From Candidatus Kapaibacterium sp. (lineage in GTDB: Bacteria; Bacteroidota; Ignavibacteria; Kapaibacteriales; NICIL-2), in assembly GCA_026003475.1 (NCBI GenBank), contig BPHJ01000001.1, forward strand, positions 929,189-993,188: DNA of 64,000 nt, read 5' to 3'. Under the pieces are notes generated by a model that saw only the letters and a list, made by a program, of their open reading frames with translations, did not search any database and was not told where the DNA came from. Shown here in pieces: positions 54,519-63,769 of this stretch; position 1 is the first letter of the stretch; the number at the start of each line of letters is the position of its first letter. A program made the translations under genes and the position numbers.

Positions 54519-55340
54519 CTAACCTTTCAATGCTCCTGCAGTCAGTGCAGTGATGATTGTTCGCTGGAAGAGCACAAACACAATCAGAATTGGTAGCGCT
54601 GCAATGCTCGCACCAGCCATCAAGTGTCCCCAGTCAATGGACTGTTTCCCCAAGTAGAACGCCAGCGCAACCGGAAGCGTTCGATGCGTTTCATCGTTAG
54701 TCAGCAAAAATGGGAACAAGAATGAATTCCAATTTGCCAGAAACGTATAGACCCCCAGGACAACCAGCGCTGGACGCGCAAGGGGAGCAACAACGCGTGT
54801 CAACACCGCCATTTCACCGGCACCATCGAGCCGAGCAGCATCTTCCAGTTCTGCCGGCAATGACTGCAGGTACTGATGCAGAAAAAAAATCCCAAACGGT
54901 GTAACCATCCAGGGTACAATGAGGGCAGCATAAGTGTTGATCCAACCAATCGCAACCATCATGCGGTAGAGCGGAATCAACAACAAGTGCGACGGAAGCG
55001 CCAGCATCCCAACAATGGTAGCCCAGAGGAGAGCTTTACCACGAAGCTGCTTCCGCGCCAAGCTATATGCGACTAAAAAGCAAAACACAAGATTCCCAAC
55101 CGTTACCGCAGCAGCAACAAGCAGTGAATTGGCAAAGTACAGCCCGAAGCGATCGCTGGTGAGAGCATCCCAATAGTTTTGGAGCGTCCATGGTGCGGCC
55201 ACAAGTGCAAGCAAATTCCGATACCGTTCGGGAGTATCATGGAGAGAGACCATCACCATCCACACCATCGGGAACACCATCACTACGGCTCCACTGAGTA
55301 GCAACGCCGATTGCACTGCTCGGATGAGTTTAGTGTTCAT
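54519..55340 (-). CDS. Carbohydrate ABC transporter permease
   Basis: 273 residues with about six membrane segments and the EAA loop ELEDAARLDGAGEMAVLTRV. It is MalG/UgpE-like: one of two permeases of a CUT1 sugar importer. No partner permease, binding protein or ATPase is in the window. It overlaps nadD by 11 bases. Confidence 0.9.
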   Translation of the reverse strand: MNTKLIRAVQSALLLSGAVVMVFPMVWMVMVSLHDTPERYRNLLALVAAPWTLQNYWDALTSDRFGLYFANSLLVAAAVTVGNLVFCFLVAYSLARKQLRGKALLWATIVGMLALPSHLLLIPLYRMMVAIGWINTYAALIVPWMVTPFGIFFLHQYLQSLPAELEDAARLDGAGEMAVLTRVVAPLARPALVVLGVYTFLANWNSFLFPFLLTNDETHRTLPVALAFYLGKQSIDWGHLMAGASIAALPILIVFVLFQRTIITALTAGALKG

Positions 55341-55938
55341 GCGCAGCTCCGTAGAGATGGTGGCGACGGATGTAGCGATAGACGTGGTCGTGGACCATGT
55401 AGCGAATAGAACGACCTTCGGCGCAATAGCGGCGGATCATGCTGGACGAAATGGCAATGGTTGGCATGCGCAGTCGCAGGATGCGAGCGCCTGCCAGCTC
55501 TAACTGATGCTGGGCCGCGTCGAAGTCAATCTCTGCGCGTGGTGCCACAAGCAGGATTGCACGCTCGAGAATATCCTGCCAACGGTGCCAGCGTGTAAAC
55601 TGAACAAGCTGATCGGCGCCAATAACAAGGTGCAGCCGATCCTGGGGACGCCGTGCAAGAATGCTCTCGATCGTTGTGATGGTATAGGAAATATCCTTCC
55701 GTTTGATTTCCAGATCGAGCGCACGTACCCGTGGATTTGTTCGAGCGACAATACGCGTCATCATCCATCGCTGGTACGGTGTGGCATGCCCATACTCAGT
55801 GCGCAAGGGTGTTTGGTATGCTGGAACGAGGTAACACTGGTGCAAGTCTGCTTGCTCAATACACTGCTCGGCAAGAATACAGTGCCCAATGTGAATGGGA
55901 TCGAACATGCCACCGAGAATGCCGATGCGCAAACCCAT
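55330..55938 (-). CDS. nadD: Nicotinate-nucleotide adenylyltransferase
   Basis: Joins NaMN and ATP in NAD synthesis. 202 residues with GILGGMFDPIHIGHCILAEQ and the later IGADQLVQFTRW and SSSMIRRY (substrate motif ISST-like). Overlaps the ABC permease gene; nuoF ends 17 bases upstream. Confidence 0.96.
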   Translation of the reverse strand: MGLRIGILGGMFDPIHIGHCILAEQCIEQADLHQCYLVPAYQTPLRTEYGHATPYQRWMMTRIVARTNPRVRALDLEIKRKDISYTITTIESILARRPQDRLHLVIGADQLVQFTRWHRWQDILERAILLVAPRAEIDFDAAQHQLELAGARILRLRMPTIAISSSMIRRYCAEGRSIRYMVHDHVYRYIRRHHLYGAAHEH

Positions 55939-55955
55939 GAATTTCAGAACAGGGG

Positions 55956-57281
55956 TTAGCTTGGTAGCAGTGACGATCGCGTTGCACGTCGTCCGTGGAC
56001 CACGTTGAGTGGGATAAACGAGCGCCGTGGTTTGACGCGAGCAGCGAACTCATCCCAGAACTTGCGAAGGAATCCCTGCACAGGCCATGCAGCAGCATCT
56101 CCGAGTGCACAGATTGTATTGCCCTCGATTTGATTTGCGACACTGAGCAACAGGTCCAACTCTTCGGTTGTTGCATCGCCGGCAACGATACGCTGGAGGA
56201 TTTTTTCCATCCAACCGCATCCTTCGCGGCATGGTGTGCACTGACCGCAGGATTCATGATGATAGAAGTGAACAATCCGCAGCAGCACCCGCGGAATATC
56301 GGTGTCTTCATCCATGACGATAACCCCTGCAGTTCCGATGTAGGTACCCCGCCGCTTCAAATCTTCGTTGTTCATCATCACACCTTCGATCTCATCGCCA
56401 CGCAACGGCGGCATGGACGATCCACCGGGAATGATTGCCTTGACCTTCTTCCCACCAGGAATGCCACCACCGATGGTGTAAAGGAGATCTGCCAAGAGGA
56501 CATCCGTTGGCAACTCATAGACTCCAGGCTTGTTGATGTGTCCACTCAAGCCATAGAGCAGCGTTCCAGGGTGTCCGGCTGCACCGATCGCAGCATAGCG
56601 CTCTGCACCAAGACTGATGATTGCTGGTACCGTCGCGATTGTCTCGACGTTGTTGATCGTTGTTGGCATGCCCCAGAGCCCCTTCTGCGCAGGGAACGGT
56701 GGCTTGAAGCGTGGATAGCCGCGGTCGCCTTCGAGCGAACTCATCAACGCTGTTTCTTCACCGCAGATGTAGGCGCCGGCACCTTTGTGAACAACAATAT
56801 CGAGCCAGTATTCACCGCCGAATGTAGAGGTCATTGCCTTCCCGACGTAACCGCGCTCATAGGCTTCCTTGAGAGCGTTCTCCACCAAGCGAACCCACTT
56901 GTGGTATTCGCCACGAATGTAGATGAAAGCTTTCGTGATCCCCATAGCATAGCCGGCAATCAATATGCCTTCGATGAGCTGGTGAGGGTTGTATTCAAAA
57001 ATCTGTCGGTCCTTGAACGAGCCAGGTTCGGATTCGTCCCCGTTGACCGCAAGGTATTTTGGTTTGTCAGAGCCTTTGGGCATAAAACTCCATTTCAAAC
57101 CCGTTGGGAAACAGGCTCCTCCCCGTCCACGCAAGCCGGATTTTTTCACCTCGTCAATAACCTGCTCTGGGGACATGGTCAAGGCTTTACGGTAGGCCTC
57201 ATACCCACCGTGTGCACAGTACACATCGAGCCGATGAAGCTCAGGGATCTGTGGAAGCACAAGGTGTGGAACAGTGTACAT
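55956..57281 (-). CDS. nuoF: NADH-quinone oxidoreductase subunit F
   Basis: About 441 residues from ATG 57281; a TTG at 57308 is excluded because a -7 element overlaps it. FMN and NADH-binding segments GRGGACFPTGLKWSFMP and ESEPGSFKDRQIFEYNP; [4Fe-4S] Cys in ESCGQCTPCREGC and GNTICALGDAAAW. It stands alone; nuoE and nuoG are not in the window. A long opposite-strand frame is spurious. Confidence 0.95.
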   Translation of the reverse strand: MYTVPHLVLPQIPELHRLDVYCAHGGYEAYRKALTMSPEQVIDEVKKSGLRGRGGACFPTGLKWSFMPKGSDKPKYLAVNGDESEPGSFKDRQIFEYNPHQLIEGILIAGYAMGITKAFIYIRGEYHKWVRLVENALKEAYERGYVGKAMTSTFGGEYWLDIVVHKGAGAYICGEETALMSSLEGDRGYPRFKPPFPAQKGLWGMPTTINNVETIATVPAIISLGAERYAAIGAAGHPGTLLYGLSGHINKPGVYELPTDVLLADLLYTIGGGIPGGKKVKAIIPGGSSMPPLRGDEIEGVMMNNEDLKRRGTYIGTAGVIVMDEDTDIPRVLLRIVHFYHHESCGQCTPCREGCGWMEKILQRIVAGDATTEELDLLLSVANQIEGNTICALGDAAAWPVQGFLRKFWDEFAARVKPRRSFIPLNVVHGRRATRSSLLPS

Positions 57282-57305
57282 CGGTCCTGCAATGTTTGTG
57301 GTGTG

Positions 57306-57313
57306 CAAAAATA
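57306..57313 (-). promoter_or_regulatory. -7 element (TATTTTTG) of nuoF
   Basis: On the minus strand TATTTTTG, matching TAnnTTTG, 24 bases before the nuoF ATG (57281). No TTG at the expected distance. It covers the alternative TTG start. Confidence 0.4.
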
Positions 57314-57341
57314 CACGGCATTCATGCTCCGCTATTGATGG

Positions 57342-57914
57342 CTACCGGCTCAGCAGAAGCTCTCGTTCCGACGGCGAGAGTACTTTCCACTGCCCACTCT
57401 CAAGCTGGAGCGCTTCGAGTGTCAACCCTCCAATCGCAACACGAATGAGCCGCAACACAGGATGACCAATTGCTGCAAGCATGCGACGCACTTGACGGTT
57501 CTTCCCTTCGGTCAGTGTTATTTCAAGCCATGCATCGGGAACAGTTTTGCGGTAGCGTACCGGTGGGTGCCGTGGCGGAACGGGTGGAGCCTCCTGCAGC
57601 AATCGTGCCTGACATGGCTTGGTGCGGTAGTCCCCAAGCCGAACACCACGTTTGAGGGTTGCCAAGCTCTCGGCGCTGGGAATCCGTTCGACAAGCGCCC
57701 AATACGTTCGCGGATGTTCGTGTGCAGGGGTCAAGAGCTTGCCAACAAGGGAAGCTTCATCGCTAAGGATGAGCAACCCCTCACTGTCAAGATCGAGACG
57801 TCCGATCGGGTACACCCGCGGTGGAAAACCGAACTCTGCCAGTGTTCGATGATATGCTTGCTCTGCCGTGAATTGACTGAGCACGCCGTAGGGTTTGTTG
57901 AAGGCAATAACCAT
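57342..57914 (-). CDS. RluE-type 23S rRNA pseudouridine synthase
   Basis: 190 residues with NKPYGVLSQFT at the start, the catalytic Asp in GRLDLDSEGLLIL and EGKNRQVRRMLAAIGHPVL; RluE-like proteins modify U2457 of 23S rRNA. It lacks an S4 domain. Nine bases after the OmpA gene, on the same strand as nuoF. Confidence 0.88.
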   Translation of the reverse strand: MVIAFNKPYGVLSQFTAEQAYHRTLAEFGFPPRVYPIGRLDLDSEGLLILSDEASLVGKLLTPAHEHPRTYWALVERIPSAESLATLKRGVRLGDYRTKPCQARLLQEAPPVPPRHPPVRYRKTVPDAWLEITLTEGKNRQVRRMLAAIGHPVLRLIRVAIGGLTLEALQLESGQWKVLSPSERELLLSR

Positions 57915-57923
57915 GCGCCGTCA

Positions 57924-60116
57924 TCATCGAGGCTTCTCCAAATACGCCCGCGATGGACGTGGATGCTCCACCTCGATTTTGACCGTTCGTGCGTGGAAGC
58001 GGCCTTCGGGACGATCGTTGTCGTAATTGATCGTGTCGGGGCCTATCCCTTCAACTTTTGCCGCCGGATACTGTAGCAATTTTGCGACGGCTTGAGCGCG
58101 CCGCCTCGACAGTTCTTGGTTGTAGCGGAGCGAACCTGTCCGATCGGTCGAACCAATGACCGAGACAATGGAGCCTGGCTCGATGCGCTTGCGAACGTAG
58201 TCAATGACGGAACGGCTGCTGCGCGAGGGTTCGGCCTTCCCTGCATCAAAGAGCATGAGGATGTACCGATCAACTTCCGTCACCTGCTGACGCGCACGGA
58301 GCTGGTCAAGGGTCTCGACGACGAGAGGAATTTCATGCGTCAACGATTGCCAGCCTTTCCCTTCCTGCTCAACGGCAATATGGAGCGCAAGTGGATGATC
58401 GCTGGAGCGAACGAGTCTGCGCATGAGTTCATTGTTGAGCTCCACATCCAGCTGTTGGGGTAGTTGATTCTCGCCGCTGCCTTTGTAGAGAATGCGTTCG
58501 GCTTGGCTGACGGTTACTTTCCAACGGAGGATAGGTGTTGGACTCTCCACGCGGGTGGCTAAACGAAGATGCGTGACAGCACTCTCGAGTGCAGTATCGC
58601 GAATCATGACTGGTTGGAGCAGCTCTTCATCGGCTGAGTAGAACTCAACACGCTGATTCTCGGCTGCTCCATCGTCATGCCGCTCGTTGGATGGTTTTGC
58701 AGATACACCACCAGGCATGCGTACCAGTCGAGATGGTTCAATTCCCCACGATTCTTGGAAGTAGCGCGCAACGACCTCGGCACGGTCGGTGGCAAGTTGT
58801 CTCCAGTTGGGTAGCTGCTGCTGCTCACGGCGCGAAACACACCCCTTGATCTTGAGAGTGCTGGTTGGGTTGTTCTTGAGTCCCATTCCAATGATGTTGA
58901 GAACGGAATAGTACGTGTTCATCTGTTCCAAACTGACCACAGGCACATAGTTCTCGGCGTCGCTGCGAGTGAGCTGGCGATACCTCGTGTCGAGTGTACT
59001 TGAGCCAAAATCGAAGAAAATGTACGGCAGGAGCGGATGAAAATCTGTCCAGACGATTTCCCGACAGCGGAGCGTGTCGAGCAGGACAACCGACGAATCT
59101 GCTAATCGTTCGAACACCTGCAGCACAATTGTCGCCCGCTCAATTTCTCTTTGCTTAGGAATGAACCGCTGATAGCGTTCCAAACGGTGAATGTATTCGT
59201 AGCGGACCTCGTCAGTTTCGTTGACCACTGTTCGAAAGTCACATGAGAGGAGGTAGGTCGTGTCGCGCTCTATGTCGGGTATGGCTTTGATGATGGTGTC
59301 ACGCTCGATGAGTGTATCGCGCACGGTGGGTTTGGTAGTAGGGATGGTCACTTTGACAGAAACGCCCGCACGAATCCACCACGAACGCCATTGCTCGGTG
59401 CTTGTATGTGTCGCCAATGGAAGGTTCACCATCACTTCCGGTACGATGGCAAAGCGCTTTTCCACCTGAACATTGTAGGATAGTCCAGCAATACCAGCGA
59501 GCTCATACGGTCGGGCCAGCGGAATATCATCTTCGATGCTGCGGCGTACAGCGCTCCCGTTGGTGAATACCGCGTTCGCACCGGGAATGCTCACCTGTTC
59601 GAGCTGGCGAAAGGTTGCGGTGTACACCCAGGCGATACGTGCACCAGCATGAATCCGAATGTTATCGTGGAACGGCGGCGTGTATTCGATCATGCCATCA
59701 GCACCGAATGAAGCAAATGACGCGTTGATCGTATGAACAATCGCACCATTGGTTGGTATGCCACTGACGATGAATCGCTGTGGTTCCGTGGCACGAAGCT
59801 GCACCGACTGCAATGCGAATCCGACGCGGAGTCCCAAATGAATGGAAGCGGTTGTTTGATTTGCAGCGATCAAGGACGAAAGCGGCGAATTCACCAACGC
59901 ACCGAAGGTGATTCCATCGCCCCATGCATTCCCAAATGGGACGGGTGGCTTTGCATAATCACCAAGCTGCGCAAATCCCCCGCTCCGATGCCAAGTGAGC
60001 GCACCATGCGCATAAATCCCAAATTGGATGGGATTGGTCGTATCAATGACAATTTGCGCGCTGAGCGGCAATGCTATCAACACCATCGAGCCCCAAACGT
60101 GCGACCATCCCTTCAT
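57924..60116 (-). CDS. Large OmpA-family protein with two OmpA-like domains
   Basis: 730 residues. A signal peptide (to ~20) precedes a beta-barrel-like region (~25-255), a coiled/linker stretch and two OmpA-like domains: ~362-494 (FFDFGSSTLDTRYRQL; LATDRAEVVARYFQ) and ~613-717 (STDRTGSLRYNQELSRRRAQ). The second keeps the peptidoglycan-binding N..LS..RA pattern, the first only partly. The two could anchor the outer membrane to peptidoglycan at two points. It overlaps the following T9SS gene by four bases. Confidence 0.82.
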   Translation of the reverse strand: MKGWSHVWGSMVLIALPLSAQIVIDTTNPIQFGIYAHGALTWHRSGGFAQLGDYAKPPVPFGNAWGDGITFGALVNSPLSSLIAANQTTASIHLGLRVGFALQSVQLRATEPQRFIVSGIPTNGAIVHTINASFASFGADGMIEYTPPFHDNIRIHAGARIAWVYTATFRQLEQVSIPGANAVFTNGSAVRRSIEDDIPLARPYELAGIAGLSYNVQVEKRFAIVPEVMVNLPLATHTSTEQWRSWWIRAGVSVKVTIPTTKPTVRDTLIERDTIIKAIPDIERDTTYLLSCDFRTVVNETDEVRYEYIHRLERYQRFIPKQREIERATIVLQVFERLADSSVVLLDTLRCREIVWTDFHPLLPYIFFDFGSSTLDTRYRQLTRSDAENYVPVVSLEQMNTYYSVLNIIGMGLKNNPTSTLKIKGCVSRREQQQLPNWRQLATDRAEVVARYFQESWGIEPSRLVRMPGGVSAKPSNERHDDGAAENQRVEFYSADEELLQPVMIRDTALESAVTHLRLATRVESPTPILRWKVTVSQAERILYKGSGENQLPQQLDVELNNELMRRLVRSSDHPLALHIAVEQEGKGWQSLTHEIPLVVETLDQLRARQQVTEVDRYILMLFDAGKAEPSRSSRSVIDYVRKRIEPGSIVSVIGSTDRTGSLRYNQELSRRRAQAVAKLLQYPAAKVEGIGPDTINYDNDRPEGRFHARTVKIEVEHPRPSRAYLEKPR

Positions 60117-62161
60117 TGCAACACCACCATCGTTACAACTGAACGGCTACCGTACACCATGCGGAGGAAATACACTCCGCTGGGCAGGGTTCCGCGATAG
60201 AATGGTATTTGCCCGCTGGCACGCTGCCCTGCCGTCGGTATCATCATCGAAACTCTGTTGCCCATAGCATCATAGAGCTCGAACACAACTAGCACGTCCC
60301 CCGAAACGGGTGTAAACACAACCACTGCATCCGCCTCGAGCGGATTGGGAACGACACGCGGGTTCAGGCCGACTGCGTTGGGGCTGACAAGACGTACTCC
60401 CCACTGATCCTGCCAGATGTCGTTGAAGACAATCGTTCCACCCTCTTGTTCAGCAGAAGAAATGATTGCATTTCCACTTTGATCGTACCAGATGACCGAG
60501 TCCACCTCGATGCGGAACGATGGTAGTTCACCCAGCGCTGCAATCAACAGGAGATCGCCAATGGTATCGCCCGGTCGAAATCCAGCCGGCGACGATCGCG
60601 CTTCTATCCACTCGATATGGTAGCCATCTTGAACGCTCGGTTGTAGCGCTCCCTCCAGTGGTGTTGCAACAGTTGCATTCCAGCGCAGTCGCATCCGGAC
60701 TCGTGCGGGAAGGTCCATCTGGAGAAGTGGTGGTGGCAAGACCAGTTCTGCAAGCTCGATTGGAATTGCAATTGTATCCCGTGTGCTGACGGTATCATTG
60801 GCTATCCGGAATCGCGCGTGAAGGTAGCGATAGTGCACGGGGAGGAATTCTCCGCAAGTCGCGTATGCCCTACCATCACCATACCCAATTGTCCATGGTA
60901 TCAGCATACCCGCCGTTGCAACAAGCTCGTGCACGTCGTCGCCAGTTCGACGAGAACTGACTTGCCAGTTACTTCCCGGAATTGGTTCCCATGGAGCGCT
61001 CCAGGGTGCACCATCAAGTCGAAGTATGCTCCGAGCAACACTATCAGCAATGACGGTGAGGTATTGCTCGGAGTAAAGCCGAAACACCCCACTTCGGATT
61101 TGAGGTGAAAGGACCGCAGCCGCTGGCACAGCCGCACTCGGTGGTGGAACAAGCGCCAAGCAGTGTGACGCAACACTCCCTTCTCGTCCACGACGCAATG
61201 CCAGCACCGAAATCGGCTTGGAGGAAGAGACCCATTCGGTTTGCATCACCGGAATCCGGACCACCTGTCCAGCATCGAGCCGATAGACACTTCCATCCCC
61301 GACTCGAACGACTGTCGAATCAGCGATTGCCGCAACAAGTGCATAATCGGGATCAATGGACGCAGCCCCCGCTGGTTGTGGATACCGCAGGACGAATGCA
61401 GTGGTGTCCCACCATTCTGCTGCCAATTGCTGTTCGAACAAATGTTGACCATTGATACGCCCCCCGACCACGACTGCGACCGGCCGTGATGCCTGCACAA
61501 GGATACCATGCGCCACAATTGAATCATGTGCGCTTGTTTCGATCAAGCACTGCTCCCCTGCTTCGAGGAAGAGACGGTGTTGCGCTCGTGCAGCGATCGA
61601 AACGCCATTGACCCGAAGCGGTGCATCGGGCGCAGTGATCATGACATCACTTGCTGCATCGGCAATGATCGTCGCTCGTATGGGTTGATCCTGCACCGCG
61701 CTATCGAGTACTGCTCCTTGTGGGAGATTTACTGGCACAACATATGTTCTGCCCCACCATGAACTCGGAAAGACCGCTGTTGCCTCCCCATCGGTGCTGT
61801 CGCTGACAAATGCAAGGACCTGGATTGGTGCTTCTGACTGAATGTGCAGCACTCCACAGGGCGAGCGTCCGTACGGTTGCTCCAGAAGCGATCGCGCAAT
61901 CCCGATACGCACACCCCGCTGCGGATCGGAAAGTGAGACACGTTCCAACTCCTGATGCCCATCACTGCAAGTTGTAAACGAAATCGTACACGTTGTCGAT
62001 CGGGAGGGGACAAGGTACACCCAGAGCGAATCGCTCTGAACGTCGGAGACGATACTTCCAAAGGACACGAAGAATTCCGTCCCCCAATGCGAGCTCACCT
62101 GCGCATGCATCGGCACGAATGCTAAGACAACAAGCACCAATACACAGTGCAGCAATCTCAT
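60113..62161 (-). CDS. T9SS-exported surface protein, IgGFc-binding-like
   Basis: About 682 residues from ATG 62161 (ATG 62188 is an alternative). Signal peptide (MRLLHCVLVLVVLAFVPMHA). The first ~400 residues begin SSHWGTEFFVSFG, which resembles the IgGFc-binding-type N-terminal domain of surface proteins. The C-terminal ~75 residues (RVVPNPLEADAVVVF and SGVYFLRMVYG) are a T9SS sorting domain. Function: probably an adhesin or coat protein. Coupled to the OmpA gene. Confidence 0.75.
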   Translation of the reverse strand: MRLLHCVLVLVVLAFVPMHAQVSSHWGTEFFVSFGSIVSDVQSDSLWVYLVPSRSTTCTISFTTCSDGHQELERVSLSDPQRGVRIGIARSLLEQPYGRSPCGVLHIQSEAPIQVLAFVSDSTDGEATAVFPSSWWGRTYVVPVNLPQGAVLDSAVQDQPIRATIIADAASDVMITAPDAPLRVNGVSIAARAQHRLFLEAGEQCLIETSAHDSIVAHGILVQASRPVAVVVGGRINGQHLFEQQLAAEWWDTTAFVLRYPQPAGAASIDPDYALVAAIADSTVVRVGDGSVYRLDAGQVVRIPVMQTEWVSSSKPISVLALRRGREGSVASHCLALVPPPSAAVPAAAVLSPQIRSGVFRLYSEQYLTVIADSVARSILRLDGAPWSAPWEPIPGSNWQVSSRRTGDDVHELVATAGMLIPWTIGYGDGRAYATCGEFLPVHYRYLHARFRIANDTVSTRDTIAIPIELAELVLPPPLLQMDLPARVRMRLRWNATVATPLEGALQPSVQDGYHIEWIEARSSPAGFRPGDTIGDLLLIAALGELPSFRIEVDSVIWYDQSGNAIISSAEQEGGTIVFNDIWQDQWGVRLVSPNAVGLNPRVVPNPLEADAVVVFTPVSGDVLVVFELYDAMGNRVSMMIPTAGQRASGQIPFYRGTLPSGVYFLRMVYGSRSVVTMVVLQ

Positions 62162-62242
62162 GGTGTTCGTAGAACGGTGAGCATACATACCAGCAACAGC
62201 GCAGCGATAGTGCTGCCACTGAACGCGAAACGTTTGTGGTAG

Positions 62243-63367
62243 TTATCGGCTCGTACGGGAAGCTTCTGTAATCTGCTGGCAGAGAGCAAGCATTTGCTCA
62301 GCGGATGTGTCCCAGGAGAACTGCCGTGCCCACTCAATGGCTCCGCTGGAGAGTTTCTCTCGGAGCGCTGGATCCCCGATCACAAGGGCAATTGCCTTGC
62401 TGAGTGCTTCGATGTCACCAAAGCGGTAGAGTAAACCAGAGACGCCATCTGCAACAGCATCCCGCAACCCTGGGACATCGGCTGCAATTACCGCTGTCCC
62501 ACAGGCATTGGCTTCAATGGTTGTGATTCCCCAACCCTCTTTCATGGAGGTATTGACCACACACCAACTCCGGCTTAGGTATGCAATTTTCTCTTCCTCG
62601 GAGACGCGACCAGTCCAGTGTACACGTGAAGCTATTCCCAGCTCTGTCGCTTGCCGTTGGAGCGATGGAATATAGTCTCCATCACCGACGAAGAAAATTT
62701 CTGCCGTTGGGAATTGATCTGCGATTCGCGCGAATGCCTCCAACAGGTGATCGGGGCATTTGTAGCGCTTGATGCGACCAAAGTAGGTAATCATCGGATG
62801 GAGCGACTTCGAACCCACCGCCATCGGAAACGTGCGGTGGTCAATACCGTTGTGGATGACATGGAGTTGTTCTGGCCGGAATCCTCGCGCGATGAATTCG
62901 CGTCGAGTGCTCTCTGACACAACTGCAACGTGCTGCCGTCGGTAGATGCAAGGAACAAGTTGCTCTGCAAGGTAGACGTATCCGCCGCGGAGCAGATCGA
63001 CTTCGCGAAAGATAGACCGACCGAAAAAGTGATGCGCAATGCACAGAAGCGGTTCTCGGACATAGAGGGGTGTCCAGAATGGAATCTTGTTGAGGTCATC
63101 AACGACGATATCCGGTTCAAAGCGTCGCCGGAGTTGACGGTACGTGCTCGGCACGACAAAGTTGAACAGTGCCCGCGACCCTCGGCGAACGACGTAGATT
63201 CCATCATCGAGCAACTGTTCAGCCTGAGCACCCGGATATGCACATGCAAGCAAAACGACGCGGTGTCCCCTCCGCGCGATGCGGGAGAAAATTTCGTGGA
63301 GATGCGTTTCTGCCCCGCCAGCAAACGGATTGGACTTGTCCTGCCAATTGATGACAAGGATTGTCAT
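62243..63367 (-). CDS. Glycosyltransferase family 4 protein
   Basis: 374 residues with two Rossmann domains; the second has FGRIKRYKCPDHLLEAFA, VGDGDYIPSLQRQA and the acidic EGWGITTIEANACGT. GT4 enzymes build surface sugars from nucleotide-sugars. The donor cannot be told. It lies 25 bases after secG. Confidence 0.9.
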   Translation of the reverse strand: MTILVINWQDKSNPFAGGAETHLHEIFSRIARRGHRVVLLACAYPGAQAEQLLDDGIYVVRRGSRALFNFVVPSTYRQLRRRFEPDIVVDDLNKIPFWTPLYVREPLLCIAHHFFGRSIFREVDLLRGGYVYLAEQLVPCIYRRQHVAVVSESTRREFIARGFRPEQLHVIHNGIDHRTFPMAVGSKSLHPMITYFGRIKRYKCPDHLLEAFARIADQFPTAEIFFVGDGDYIPSLQRQATELGIASRVHWTGRVSEEEKIAYLSRSWCVVNTSMKEGWGITTIEANACGTAVIAADVPGLRDAVADGVSGLLYRFGDIEALSKAIALVIGDPALREKLSSGAIEWARQFSWDTSAEQMLALCQQITEASRTSR

Positions 63368-63392
63368 GGTCCCGGCTGGCGGCGGCGATACG

Positions 63393-63701
63393 TTATTTCT
63401 GGGTTGGAGTGGCTGGCGCTTCGGTTGGTGCCTGGGCTCCTTCGATTTGCGGGCGAATTTCGCTGCTGGATGGCAAGAAAAATTTGTTGACAGCGTAGGA
63501 AAGGACTAAAAGCACTGCCGCCAGTACGATGGTTGTCTTGATGATGAAATCCGCTGCTCGACGCATGCCCATCATCGAACCAAACTGCCCGCCCAGTGCA
63601 CCCAGCCCTGTCGCTGCATCACCTTTACCCGGCTGAATCAAAACAACCGCAATCAGCAGGATGCTCACCAGGAGCGCCACGATCATCAACAGTGTGTACA
63701 T
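63393..63701 (-). CDS. secG: Preprotein translocase subunit SecG
   Basis: 102 residues from ATG 63701; two membrane helices ([20 protein letters not shown] and [15 protein letters not shown]) with the conserved [19 protein letters not shown] between, and a Pro-rich tail. Part of the SecYEG channel. Its promoter region has a -7 TAAATTTG. Confidence 0.93.
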   Translation of the reverse strand: MYTLLMIVALLVSILLIAVVLIQPGKGDAATGLGALGGQFGSMMGMRRAADFIIKTTIVLAAVLLVLSYAVNKFFLPSSSEIRPQIEGAQAPTEAPATPTQK

Positions 63702-63769
63702 CGAATTCTCGAAATGTTGAATGCGTTGCAAATTTACGCTACATTTACTTGTCACTTCGTTTGTGCGGT
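63702..63769. promoter_or_regulatory. Divergent secG/uvrC promoter region
   Basis: Minus strand: TAAATTTG (63729-63736), a full TAnnTTTG, about 28 bases before the secG ATG. Plus strand: TTG (63718-63720), 20 bases, TACATTTA (63741-63748), one mismatch, as a candidate for uvrC. Only the first is well supported. Confidence 0.4.

Noticed and set aside
55995-57338. A 447-codon open frame on the plus strand opposite nuoF
   Set aside because: It lies fully under a well-supported gene with conserved Fe-S and FMN motifs, has no recognisable domain, and is the usual shadow of a GC-balanced gene.
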